Of a DNA stretch of 64,000 bases, positions 12,201-18,600 are shown piece after piece. A program made the translations under genes and the position numbers. The notes below the pieces were generated by a model, which made no database searches, was not told where the DNA came from, and saw nothing but the letters and a program-made list of their open reading frames with translations. Positions within the stretch are counted from its first letter, which is position 1; the number at the start of each line of letters is the position of its first letter. Origin of the DNA: Limiplasma sp031549415 (GTDB taxonomy: Bacteria > Bacillota > Clostridia > Christensenellales > Aristaeellaceae); assembly GCA_031549415.1 (NCBI GenBank), contig JAVBPU010000003.1, positions 1-64,000 of the forward strand, given 5' to 3'.

Positions 12201-13037
12201 CTCCCGCACGTCCCCGGAAAGGGATTCCGGCAGGCCCGGCAGGCCCATCAGGCTCACGCCGCCGCCAAAATCCATCAGCTGGGCCACGGGGGGCGGGTCC
12301 ATCACGGTGACGGACACATCCAGCTGGGCGCTGGTGGCCGCGCTTTCATCGCCATAGCTGGCGGTCAGGTGCAGGGTGCCCCGGCCCGCCGCAAAGGGCC
12401 CTTCCAGGACGACCTGGCGGCCTTCCAGCTGGGCCTTAGGCAGGCCGGAGGTGGACTCGGCGGTAACGGTGGCGTGGGAAAAGGCTTGGCCGTTCAGCAG
12501 CACGGAATAGTCCAGCAAAAAGATGTCGTCATCGGTATAGATCACCGCGTCCCCTTCCGGGTAGGTGACGATGGACAGCACGCTGTCAAAGGGCACCGGG
12601 GCCGGAGTGGGGCTGGGGGTAGGCGTAGGGGTGGCGTCCGGGTCCGGGGTGGGCGTGGGGGTAGCGTCCGGGTCCGGGGTAGGCGTAGGGGTAGCGTCCG
12701 GGTCCGGGGTGGGCGTGGGGGTGGCATCTGGGTCCGGCGTGGGCGTAGGGGTAGCATCCGGGTCCGGCGTGGGCGTGGGGGTGGGCACAGCCGTAGCCGC
12801 CGGGTCCGGCGTGGGGGTAGGCTCCGGCGTAGGGGCTGGGGTCGGCGCAGGCGTGGGCGCAGAGGTTGGGCCCTGTTCCATGGCCGTGGCGCTGGGGGGA
12901 ACTGCGGGCAGGTTGCTGCCCGCTTCCGCCAGCGCAAAGAAGGACGCAAAGGAGGTGTTGCACAGCAAAGCCATGCTGAGCAGCAGCGCGGCACCCTTTT
13001 TCATTTTTTCCTGGTAATGTTCCATCCCTTGTTTCAT
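213..13037 (-). CDS. Giant secreted cadherin/Ig-like repeat surface protein
   Basis: A protein of about 4,274 residues. The ATG at 13037 follows GAGGTG at a good distance, so this start is preferred to upstream in-frame codons. Residues 12-40 form a signal peptide (Lys-Lys, hydrophobic core, ALAEA). A Pro/Thr/Asp linker follows, including about five units of TPTPTPDPDA. Then come some 3,800 residues of tandem beta-sandwich modules with the cadherin-like/VCBS signature: NDAP, EDT, DxDGD, FTYTPxxDFxGxDSF and VTPVN repeated about every 90-100 residues. Modules at about 2960-3560 are more Ig-like (NGTYxFxVTD). A second PT linker lies near 4000-4055, then a C-terminal domain of about 218 residues that I do not recognise. 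No LPxTG motif or C-terminal membrane segment is visible, so its anchoring is unknown. Adhesion is the likely role, by analogy with giant repeat adhesins; the ligand is not predictable. Confidence 0.85.
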   Translation of the reverse strand: MKQGMEHYQEKMKKGAALLLSMALLCNTSFASFFALAEAGSNLPAVPPSATAMEQGPTSAPTPAPTPAPTPEPTPTPDPAATAVPTPTPTPDPDATPTPTPDPDATPTPTPDPDATPTPTPDPDATPTPTPDPDATPTPTPSPTPAPVPFDSVLSIVTYPEGDAVIYTDDDIFLLDYSVLLNGQAFSHATVTAESTSGLPKAQLEGRQVVLEGPFAAGRGTLHLTASYGDESAATSAQLDVSVTVMDPPPVAQLMDFGGGVSLMGLPGLPESLSGDVREGGTLTWELPSGFTLTQPAGALLGHASLSGSTLTYVGGNGASAGDTDSFTLTGTLPDDEDTPSHCTVTVRYVANSAPAIAQGLALTVDENSSSQLLLEYGMASDPEGDRLTFSATDGAEGTVAQAATDAGLAAFTYTPKRHFSGQDVFTLTVQDGFGGSASSVVAVTVNNVNDPPVCGNEPTLTMDEDGGSVSGQFQAIDPDGDGITYALHTQPGHGSATVHADGSFTYTPSADFNGEDSFVISLTDPSGASSTGRASITVHPVDDSPALAGGMTLSVAEDGSATLTVTAQMAYDVDGDPLTLTATDGSRGTVTPKGPLGVPATFTYTPNPNVTGADQFSVTLSDGTSFVTQQVAVTITPENDPPACADVTLAVAEDSQDNPGQFAATDPEGDAVSFALATQAQHGAALVNADGTFTYTPAPDFCGQDSFTVTASDGQGGHITATCSVTVTPVNDAPLMGDPAPVATPEDTPVEIVFLATDVDGDALTYEVTAQPAHGSVTQGLPGVFTYTPDADFHGADGFTVTVDDGSGEANATATASASLTVTPVNDAPLCDSLAVTTPEDGVYTGAFVATDPEGDAVSFALETQAQNGVALVAADGTFTFAPAPDFHGTDAFTVTVTDGQGGETTATCQITVTPVNDAPMMAASQAPVALEDSKVFTLDLRTLTTDVDNDVATEMTYTLVSGPTPEVPGCTLSVSGHTLTYTFPDDCNTKSGAPIQFAVVATDTAAEEAGGPLSSNRCEFSLTITPSPDPVTLKPHTYQVPKQFPEAAVLGPFDPLVDATCPDTKDTPPFVIAIDPGSIAPKAGASLGGSLALGDPNLGQDETKLYYTPPVNTTGTDSFTYTVTNDTLVTTGTVSFTLPVKNLAPVFLGLQAKGDPYIVAEDCGLQDGAKAIHFRLVDDTTPSDELTLQCYVNANANKLSSYSAQLVKASTGEYKLVFTPAKDAFTTGTDYINVKLTADDSQLSTVAEVSIRIDPVNDAPVAGGFTVTCEEDSAGLDIFPRAHSFASDVDTALSNLTITLDPATLTAGSGVITVDSATNPEKYTFVPAKDWNGTATVRYTVSDGELDSAKQGTLTLVVTPVNDPPELAPFPTDPITFPEDTSYGPIAIGYGDVDNTKASLILTATSSQPGVLNLQGIALSRVANGDASLTLTPLPNANWPDDGREPIAVTVTLADGNEKVEQKLQVYVSPVEDAPVAQPDRYETEDGVPVLLTPLANDVDVDGDTLSVQLLDGSGNPLDLSAFTPGVLTVVSGAGGQPENFLYTPPVGFQGQVVIAYRAEDGKHGGALADPASQSQIVIDVRIRDSELTLGQVPPFIQSMSSAPIPLSALLNILNLPLGAVCALTVEVAPGSTQGLITDLTFDTAQGGAAATTYQVSDASMPSVLFSIAPGKIGSANVKVTASYTLAEAGYPTLTKTDDMTFRVLVVTVNKPPVPFPYSTPESRLQFTLGESPSSMTFDVIGDATDDVLPKNLTLTGVTGASYGTVSRDVNTGKLTYTMRSDMNGPGPWNDSFSYTLMDGGGLTATGTVHITINGKDRNPIAQNDLYIFNSGALGQTVTLGDGTNPFFIPFVSSSQPLANDYDDDLVNQGGATLQNGKIRYAAMPSWASGLTNGMLSLQLPDETGRYTYKYRCETQNTSASGWLASNEATITIIIMDPEEDLADYTDDDMPCYVTDATWYIDEDYTPGSNGLSFVGQVRAANDIIRAGKVSFAIQSGAEYVESLTMTPMDTKGLNYSAFLTPKAGVCDFPNTVGNKVVKVKVTVDNGYDNSLHKYFPEDFSTAVFTYIITPVNDAPSVVIDSPAPNGENGHYTVERGGAMTLKVFTNDVDTPFRLLPLSISSDNEAVVNAMRCNVERVTNADGTGYWNLTFTGEEVGTATLTLTTSDGFLYNNPRPVTFTVDVTLRNPPADLHPAAQRIPEDTKASFDVVTTGNNPLMESYKINLVNKAALEASGVGSVTSQGGRTIVFTPAPNFFHKSFDEMVVIEYTLQDDNVPLGHDPLVSDVYTVSVHVRPVNDDPVIQALAVEKTTQEDTPFNLNFTVKDVDQGYVVNPQDAGYLAGTSDGLVAGAPVPLSITCASDDAARITAPVAVTRAPGETGPIYTMTAQVVPMPDAYHATAADFATLTVTAAEAAPGLASNAACKVRITAVNDIPRLVDGDGNVVTENGVPVTTTVFAEVTDEDVALTTDLLARFIDPENPSDPSALKLLSVTRRQHGTVVNNNQQADYMPQAANYFTPQTGAAPEDYGLYDFVVADKDGGQFRGSVRVNILPVNDKPIAYHRTVTTNEDNPGVTINLFRTADPFISDVETPLKDLVITITDLSQLANGALTYGPGGPAVQQGDVIPYALGQALLYKPAWDYYGNLDKIGFTVTDTNEDPALVLVSDPAVITLNVTSVNDTPYIAFETAAAGALGEPWYEDRDQAPVTWTFAEGETDAAKRTFKYRVWDDGPTPAAEFQMPLGDLIPNANSYTYQKGANGYVTITFNPAKNKNGSITIPFTTRDITGATRSSSVTLVVTPVNTAPSFTPAGGTDLPRSYTFNECQSTAEANTAKAATTASLGSADVETPLASLKFALVRSANSDGSSVVAAAANGLSVVDDLGTFTLSANVGGQVSYSFTPKQKVFGTRVYTLALSDRGDPDGSAPAGNAAAQPITVTTTVTVVVTPVNSKPTAPAAANIKLDKKYYSLQPGFDQVTVTWPRGSDTETPVTDLLYKLEWCNFNNKNTWETLSDKIPDDSSGTIRYTFATPSGNSAALQVRVTAMDNGLYGQAVYGSQPEFGAAQASAVSTLATANRGNVDNTAPGLGASTLAPSGWTNLAGDASQVVITVAPTDTGAGASGVAQVAALSSGVTIASTNASGVNVGFGVVNNGTYNFLVTDKVDNASSTSKPLSAAVSNIDRLKPSMNPANPAAASVKHTVSQPIILSGTDAAATATDGRSGFAAAAPIEFAFVGQGTAAPGASALRPYSHTYGVNLNTLQSRGDYDLYARIQDQAGNWSDIVKVGTYTIQNNAPTMTQPPHLSFGEDEADEAKRTLTVAYGDLEGADSLQALEVTWSASEAFPAGSVTWTESKSGNDATATLVFTPVANGYTPAPVTVTVTARDDQNETVTKTFTVSVTPENDAPTAPLTASLSMAGAQTSPAQFKQGDMVLVKWTTEADQDKPWKTETPNSQMRYEIFYSTTGAGGPWTSVNAASLTGNSGAIGYGFQAPAGNTADFMVKVVAWDDGTLAEGGAADESLRLASLNGAITAAAKLDNKAPTLTGSRLTAAGSQTPMDPAVDFANGPVDLYLTAEDPDNPAGSATGLAPLSGSGRGVSTTSQTGILSDPSDQLKYTVSENGTYYFRLYDTVGNSTDAPGDTSVKTVTVNLFDRKAPSIGVYTDPADKTVNDTTPVAWSAAGLDVYLDFDEITNAAPVDLDSGLKLARYALSQDGTNLPTSWTTLANIGKTDPKVSSLTATAHIAEIGAWYLFADVVDQAGNNYSAKFGPYTLTNNNPVISSQPGTVKQDERLTGHPVTLSDIEDAAELGQLAVSVIGTSHPAVIPVGNVAIAAGPSADTRLLTITPAAGRYLQTGVELTLQVIDKRGGVGTCKVKIEVLPVNHVPVPGSYTGSAYINNSASVTLQPTDLQDGVYASRNFTYALDTRPGKGPTAGTVKMDASGVITYSPDPNYLGTMHFSIAITEEAFADLVFPSVLPGGDVVANPDGTYTVFAPVSIVINNPPPPPATPRPTPSPTPVPTPIPVPPLPTLIPLPTLDPNAPTPDPNATPAPADQELAGPEGPVAVKRLPMFTNLLSLDIPLGAMPAFATVEGLNVPEISKELGRDLYSQEMLAQIFDSEFQMVHPIDFDAIDWAALPATGLELRVVAKGVFDIGRLYIQPEIQDGQSGYRIFYVLYDGVMSDPRAAAVNFARGVDRVRMAETQYTLIDNMEILAMDTFIPADILMGKGVLYISIPCMFTATEDMIYDIPKEEKERWMEELRKILAENTKNAMG
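12617..12790 (-). repeat. 30-bp coding tandem repeat (TPTPTPDPDA)
   Basis: About five head-to-tail 30-base units encode the linker TPTPTPDPDA just after the signal peptide. Units differ mainly by third-position changes (GTAGGG/GTGGGG, GTCC/ATCT). Such arrays commonly change copy number by slippage or recombination; variation here is inferred. Confidence 0.8.
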
Positions 13038-13187
13038 TCGAATCACACCTCGTTCGTGAAGTCCAGGCCCGGCGCCGCTTGGAAGGAATTCCCCGGTAGA
13101 AGCCCCGGCAAAAGGGGTTCCGCCGGGGAAGCGCGGCTCGGTCCTTAGCGCCCATTTGAGGATTGGGCTGTTATATGCAACGTGAAC

Positions 13188-13461
13188 GGTTACATACCGC
13201 AGGAGATCATGGCAACATGTAACCTTTGGGACGTGCCAAGGGCAACGGCTCCCAAAAAATAGTATAATATTGAAAGCCCATATTTGCAACAGGTCCCGAG
13301 GTCCTGTGCCCTTTGATCTTCCTGGCGCGCCTAAAAACGTTTGGGGTTTTTTTCCAGCAAAATCCTTATTTTTGGCGGGTTACGTATTGGTTACATGCCA
13401 TTTTTTCGTGAAATCTCTTTGATTCCACTGCCGTTCTGATTTTGAGAAAGCAAATGTAACC
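13188..13461. promoter_or_regulatory. Four GGTTACAT/ATGTAACC motifs upstream of the giant gene
   Basis: GGTTACAT at 13188-13195 and 13389-13396; its complement ATGTAACC at 13217-13224 and 13454-13461. They form two inverted pairs, one in the transcribed leader and one upstream of the promoter at 13261-13289. The first pair could also fold as an 8-bp RNA stem in the leader. Binding by a regulator is inferred from repetition and placement. Confidence 0.5.
13261..13289 (-). promoter_or_regulatory. Promoter of the giant surface protein gene
   Basis: Read on the minus strand: -35 TTGCAA (13284-13289), 17-base spacer, -10 TATACT (13261-13266). This gives a leader of roughly 215 bases before the ATG at 13037. 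Confidence 0.65.
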
Positions 13462-13800
13462 CTTTTGCCGTATAGGGCTGCGGCCTCACTTTTCTGCGAT
13501 AGTGAAAATAAATTTGCCAACCAAATACAAAAAATAACAAGAATATACAACGTTTATTTTTTTGCTGCTCGTGTGTTTTGTTCGTGTTTTTGATTGTGGA
13601 GGGCGGAGTGACGATAAAAAAAGCGCCCATTGTAGCGCTGTTGCATCTTTTTATGGGACCTTTCTGTACGCTGTCATAAAAACGTCATTCGGGTTTTTGG
13701 GGGAAATGGTGCGAGAGGGGACTTTGTAGGGAAATGTTGATTTGCAAGGGTTTTTGGGGTGGTCACATGGGTGGTGGTGAGTGACTGGATTTTTGTATTT
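13290..13800. other. AT-rich intergenic region without a convincing gene
   Basis: About 500 bases, clearly more AT-rich than the flanks, with homopolymer T and A runs. It holds the outer pair of GGTTACAT motifs. A 79-codon minus-strand frame (13391-13630) lacks a ribosome binding site and looks non-coding. I see no RNA gene signature here. Confidence 0.5.
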
Positions 13801-13809
13801 TAGGGTTTT

Positions 13810-13880
13810 GTGAAGAGCAGTGAGGGGGCCTGACGGTAGCCGATTAGCCGGCTACCGCCAGGTCCCCCAACCGCTTCACA
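13810..13880. repeat. Long imperfect hairpin
   Basis: GGGGGCCTGACGGTAGCCG (13824-13842) pairs with 13849-13868 with one mismatch and one bulge, about 18 pairs. Outer GTGAAG/CTTCAC arms extend it. It lies just beyond the terminator of the ECF gene and resembles a REP-type intergenic palindrome. Confidence 0.65.
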
Positions 13881-13905
13881 AAAAAAGTGGGCCTCCACCC
13901 ACTTT
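13878..13905 (-). terminator. Terminator of the ECF S-component gene
   Basis: On the minus strand, AAAGTGGG (13898-13905) and CCCACTTT (13884-13891) enclose a 6-base loop and run into a T tract. It starts about 10 bases after the stop codon at 13916. Confidence 0.85.
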
Positions 13906-13915
13906 GTTAGGTTCC

Positions 13916-14446
13916 TTACCTTTTCAACGCCTTGCCCACCAGCGGCACCGCCAGCATGGCCAGCCCGCCGCCCACCAGGGCAGTCAGCAGCTGGGGAAAA
14001 GAAAACACACCGGATACAATGGCGGCTTGCTTTTCTGGCAGATGCAGCAGCAGCGGAATGGCGATGAGCACAATGCCCACATACAAGGTCAAAAACTTGG
14101 CCACGGCAGCCACCACCGCCGCCAAGCCGTACATCGGCAGCGGATTGTCCGCCTTCCGGCGGCCCAGCAGGTGCCACAGCACCACCAGCACCCCGTTGCC
14201 CAGGATGATGAAGGGGATCAGCTCCCACAGGGGCCCGATGCCAAACAGCTTGGCAAAGATGGGGGAGAGGACGGCCACCGTCAGCCCGGCGCTGAGGCCG
14301 CAAACCATGACGGTCACAATCAAAATCAGGTTCACGATGGAGCCGGTGACCAGGGTACTGCCCAGGGGGGCAGTCACCGCCTGCATCACCACCAGCAGGG
14401 CGGTGGCGGCGGCGGTTTGGGTGATCCAAAGGGCGTTTTTGTTCAT
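13916..14446 (-). CDS. ECF-type transporter substrate-binding (S) component
   Basis: A 176-residue integral membrane protein with five to six hydrophobic segments and few charges, the size and layout of ECF vitamin/cofactor transporter S components (ECF_trnsprt type). The N-terminus has the Ala/Thr-rich first helix (ITQTAAATALLVVMQ) that usually contacts the shared EcfT subunit. The energising subunits EcfA1, EcfA2 and EcfT are not in this window, as is normal for group II ECF systems. The substrate cannot be inferred: no riboswitch was recognised upstream, and the neighbour is a divergent lipid-type operon. AAAGG lies about 12 bases before the ATG. Confidence 0.75.
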   Translation of the reverse strand: MNKNALWITQTAAATALLVVMQAVTAPLGSTLVTGSIVNLILIVTVMVCGLSAGLTVAVLSPIFAKLFGIGPLWELIPFIILGNGVLVVLWHLLGRRKADNPLPMYGLAAVVAAVAKFLTLYVGIVLIAIPLLLHLPEKQAAIVSGVFSFPQLLTALVGGGLAMLAVPLVGKALKR

Positions 14447-14503
14447 GGGGGCCTGCCTTTCTATGCTCCAATAGGGTTCACGGTTTTCTTTTCTTCATGC
14501 AAA

Positions 14504-14532
14504 AGTATACAGCAAAATATGGAAATCTGAAA
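14504..14532 (-). promoter_or_regulatory. Promoter of the ECF S-component gene
   Basis: Minus strand: TTTCAG (14527-14532), 17 bases, TATACT (14504-14509). The -35 element is weak. It is divergent from the promoter at 14601-14629. Confidence 0.5.
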
Positions 14533-14600
14533 CGGCTTCTTTGCGCCCCTCCCGCAGTAAGCCCCGTCCAATCCCTTCCGGCTCCGGCATTTCCGCCGCC

Positions 14601-14629
14601 TTGCGTGCGGCTTCATTTTTCGTTATAAT
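14601..14629 (+). promoter_or_regulatory. Promoter of the SDR / ligase-ACP-synthase operon
   Basis: TTGCGT (14601-14606), 17-base spacer, TATAAT (14624-14629). The predicted transcript starts about 40 bases before the GTG start of the dehydrogenase gene. Confidence 0.65.
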
Positions 14630-14677
14630 GATTTTGTTTCTTTTTTATTTTTTTACCGCACTTATTGGGAGGTCCAA

Positions 14678-15604
14678 GTGAAGACGAAAGGAACCGTATG
14701 GCTCCTTGGCGCTTCCAGCGGACTGGGCCTGCAAACGGCGAAAGCCTTTGCCGGGGCCGGTTGGCTGGTGGTGGCCGGAGCACGGTCTTTTGCTGATCCG
14801 CAAAAGACCCTGGAAAGGCAGGAAACCGAAGGAACCCAGGAAACCGAAGAGACCCAGGACATCTACACCCTGCCCCTGGACGTGACAATGGAAGAGAGCT
14901 GCCAAGGCTTTGTGACAAAGGCCCTGGCCATCAGCCCCCGGGTGGACGTGCTGTGCTATGCCGCCGGGCTGCTGGTGCTGGGCGCTTGCGAGGAAACCTC
15001 GGCGGCGGAGTACCAGCGGGTGATGGACGCCAACTTTCTGGGCATGACGCGGATGGTGGGGAAGGCGCTTCCCCTGATGCGGCGGCAGGGCCACGGGAAG
15101 TTGATTTTGTTTTCCTCGTTAAACGGCGTGGTGGGCGTGCCCTTTCAAAGCGCGTACACCGCCAGCAAGCACGCCATCGAGGGCTACGCCCAGTGCCTGG
15201 CCATGGAGGTGAGGCCCTTCGGCGTCCAGGTCTGCCTGGTGCAGCCGGGGGACCACCAAAGCGGCAGCCAGGCCTACCGGCTGCAAGCAAACCAAACAAC
15301 GGAAAACTCCCCCTATGCCCAGGAATACGCCAGCGCCTGCCACACCATCCACCGGGACGAAAGCGGGGGCCTTCCGGCGGAAGCCCTGGGCCGCAGGGTG
15401 GAGCGGGAGGCCGGTAAAAAGCGCATGCGCCCCCGCCTGCGGGTGGCCCGGCTGGACCAGCGGGCCGCCTGTTGGCTGCATACCCTTTTGCCCGCCCGGC
15501 TGTTTTTTGCCGCCATGCGGGCCTATTACGTGCGCCGCAAGGGACACAATCACACACAGAACCACCCACACAATCACATACACCAGAACGGACAGAAAGG
15601 GTGA
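14678..15604 (+). CDS. Short-chain dehydrogenase/reductase (candidate keto-sphinganine-type reductase)
   Basis: A 308-residue classical SDR. The GTG start follows GGGAGG at a 5-6 base distance. The Rossmann signature GASSGLG is at the N-terminus; NAG-like AAG, the catalytic Ser in FSSLNG and the YTASK (YxxxK) motif are in order. The stop is 6 bases before the ligase-ACP-synthase gene, so the two are almost certainly co-transcribed. Given that partner, it probably reduces the ketone made by the alpha-oxoamine synthase domain, the job of 3-ketosphinganine reductases; this is inference, since SDR substrates are not readable from sequence. The C-terminus ends in an unusual His/Asn-rich tail (HNHTQNHPHNHIH) after an Arg-rich amphipathic stretch that could touch the membrane. 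Confidence 0.85.
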   Translation: MKTKGTVWLLGASSGLGLQTAKAFAGAGWLVVAGARSFADPQKTLERQETEGTQETEETQDIYTLPLDVTMEESCQGFVTKALAISPRVDVLCYAAGLLVLGACEETSAAEYQRVMDANFLGMTRMVGKALPLMRRQGHGKLILFSSLNGVVGVPFQSAYTASKHAIEGYAQCLAMEVRPFGVQVCLVQPGDHQSGSQAYRLQANQTTENSPYAQEYASACHTIHRDESGGLPAEALGRRVEREAGKKRMRPRLRVARLDQRAACWLHTLLPARLFFAAMRAYYVRRKGHNHTQNHPHNHIHQNGQKG

Positions 15605-15610
15605 GCCGGA

Positions 15611-18600
15611 ATGCATGACGTACTGGAAAAAGCCCGGGTCCTGCGCCAGGACATGAGCCTGCGGAACCTGTTTGCGCTGACCTGCGCCTATGGGGACGCG
15701 CCCGCCGCCGTGGAAATGGTGGACGAGCAGGAGCAAATCATCACATTCCGCCAGCTGGAAGCCATGAGCTGGGCCTACGCGGCTTTTTTGCGCAAGGCCA
15801 TCGGGGCCAGGGAGCCAGGCAGCTTCGTGGCCATTTCCCTGGACACCTGCAAGGAATGGTTCCCCACCTTCTGGGGCGTCATTTTGGCGGGGTATAACGC
15901 CCTGCTGCTGGACACCGCCCATTCGGACGAGATGATGGCCTATTTGCTGGGCCAGGCGGGCAGCCGGGTGCTGATCACCGCCAAGGAGCGGGTGCTGCCG
16001 GGGGTGCAGATGATCAAGGCCCAGGACCTGCAAGCGGCCCCCCAGCCCCCCGAAACCGCCCCTTACTCCCCCGAAGCCGCCTTGTCCGCCATCCCCCCCG
16101 GGGACCAAGTAGCCCTGTGCACCAGCGGCACCACCAGCACCAGCCGCATCTTCGTGTACAATGGCCAGGCCATTGGGGAGCAGGTGCTCAGCTCCCAGCT
16201 CATTTACCAGCAAAACCGCCGCATGATTGACAACCGGGGCATGCGGGTGCTGGCCTTTTTGCCCTTTCACCATGTGCTGGGGTTCATCGCCAATTTGCTG
16301 TGGGTGGGCTTTTTGGGGTACTGCAACGTGTACTTGAAGGACCGGGCCCCCGCCACCATTGTGGGCACCGCCCGCCGTTGTCGGGTGGAAATGCTCATCA
16401 CCGTGCCGCTGCTGGCCAACAACCTGTGCAGCACCATCCAAAAGAAGGTGGCCAAGGAGACCCCGGTAAAGCGCAGCCTGTTTTACGCCATGAAGGGCCT
16501 GTCCCTGGGCCTGCAACGGGTGGCCCCCACCGCGGGGCTGTGGCTGGCGGGCCACGTGCTCTTCAAAAGCGTGCTGGAAAACGCCCTGGGCAGCCAGCTG
16601 AAAGTGGTGATCCTGGGCGGCAGCCACACCCCCAGCGAGCATTTGAAGCTATTAAGCGCCCTGGGCTACTACACGGTGTGCGGCTTTGGCATGACGGAAA
16701 CCGCCCTCACCAGCGTGGAAACCACCATGAACCTGAAAAAGCGGACCTCCGGCTCCGTGGGCAAGCCCCTTTCCAACGTGCAGTACCGCCTGCGCCAAAG
16801 CGGCAAAACCGGCAAGCGGGGGGAGATGCTCATTCGCGGGGCCTCCCTCCACACCGGGCGGCTGGTGGAGGGGCAGCTGCTGCCCCCGGACGTGCTGGAG
16901 GGCGGCTGGTACCCCACCGGGGACATCGTGCGCTTGGAAAAGGATGGCCGGGTGTTCATCGAGGGCCGCTGCAAGGACGTGATCATCAACGAATCCGGCG
17001 AGAACGTGTACCCGGACGAGCTGGAGGATGTGTTCTCCGCCCTGGAAGGCCTGGACCAGTTCACGGTGCTGGGTGTGAAAAAGCCCGGCAAGAACCAGAC
17101 CTATGAGGACATCACTTTGGTGCTGAATGTGGGCGAACACTACAAGGACGATGCCTTCCTGGAAGCGCTGATGCGCAAGCTGAACCAGCTGAACAGCAAG
17201 CAGCCCACAATGAAGCGGGTGTCCCGGGTGCTGGTGACGCCGGAGCGCTTGCCCTTGGTCAACGGCATCAAGGTGAAACGGGGGGAGCTAAAGGAGCGCA
17301 TTGAGGGCAAGAAGCTGGCCTACCGGGACCTGAGCCTGCAAAGCCGCAAGGAAGCCGAAGCGCCCAGGCCCGCGCCGGAGATCCAGGTGAAGGAGGTCCG
17401 GCCCACGGATTTGCAGATGGAGGAGATCCGGCAAAAGGTGCGGGCCCTGTACGCGGAAGCCCTTGAAATGCCCGAAAAGGACCTGGGGGACGATCAGCAT
17501 TTTGTGGACGACCTGGGGGGCGACAGCCTGCAGGTGCTTTCCATCGCCCTAAAGGTGGAAGAGCTGTTTTCCGTGCTGATCCCCGTGGAGGAATATGGCC
17601 GCTGCACTACCGTGGCGGACCTCAGCGCCCTTTTGTATGACAAGATCACCGGCAACGTGGCCTACGAAAACGTGGCCAGCCGCGCCCCGGACGAAGAGGT
17701 GACCCCCATCGCCCGCTTTGAGGACGCGCCGGAATTTTTGGCCTTTTCCCAGCGCATGCGGGCTCTGATGGAAAGCGGCGGCCAGAACCCGTACTTTGTC
17801 TGCCATGACTCCGCCTTAAAGGACAAGAGCCTGATGGACGGCCAGGAAGTGCTGAACTTTGGCAGCTACAACTACGTGGGCATGAGCGGTCGGCCGGAGG
17901 TGCAGGAGGCCGCCAAGCGGGCCGTGGACCAGTATGGCACCAGCGCCAGCGGCAGCCGCCTGCTGGCGGGGGAAAAGCGCCTCTACCAGGAGCTGGAACG
18001 GGAGCTGGCGGAATGGAAGCATGCGGAAAGCGCCCTGGTGCTGGTGGGCGGCCATTCCACCAATGTGACCATCGTGGGCAATTTCTGCGGCAAGAACGAT
18101 TTGATCGTCTACGACGCCCTGGCCCACAACTCCATCGACCAGGGCTGCCGGTTGAGCCTGGCCACGGCCAAGCCCTTCCCTCACAACGATTTCGCCGCAC
18201 TGGAGGGCATCCTGCGCACCCAGCGGGACCGGTTTGGCAAGGTGCTGATCATCATTGAAGGGGCCTACAGCATGGACGGGGACATCGCCCCGGTGCCGGA
18301 GTTTGTGCGGCTGAAAAAGCAGTACGGCTGCTTTTTGATGGTGGACGAGGCACACAGCGCCTGCGTCATCGGCGAAACCGGCGGCGGCGTGGACGAGTAC
18401 TTCCATTTGCAGCCCGGAGACGTGGACATCAAGATGGGCACCCTCTCCAAGGGGCTGGGGGCCTGCGGCGGCTACCTGGCCGGGCCCAGCGTTATCATCG
18501 ACTATCTGCGCTACAACCTGCCGGGCTTCGTGTTCAGCGTGGGCATTTCCCCGCCCCTGGCGGCGGCCACCCTGTGCGCCATCCGGCTGCTGCGGGGGAA

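Noticed and set aside
13038..13254. Leader of the giant gene as a cyclic di-GMP or fluoride riboswitch
   Set aside because: Only a single 8-bp inverted repeat is clear; the conserved core bases of those riboswitches are not present.
13391..13630. 79-codon minus-strand frame
   Set aside because: No ribosome binding site, no similarity, in an AT-rich regulatory region.
15119..17140. Minus-strand frames opposite the SDR/ligase-ACP-synthase genes
   Set aside because: Low-complexity Gly/His/Gln translation, no ribosome site, opposite clear enzyme domains.
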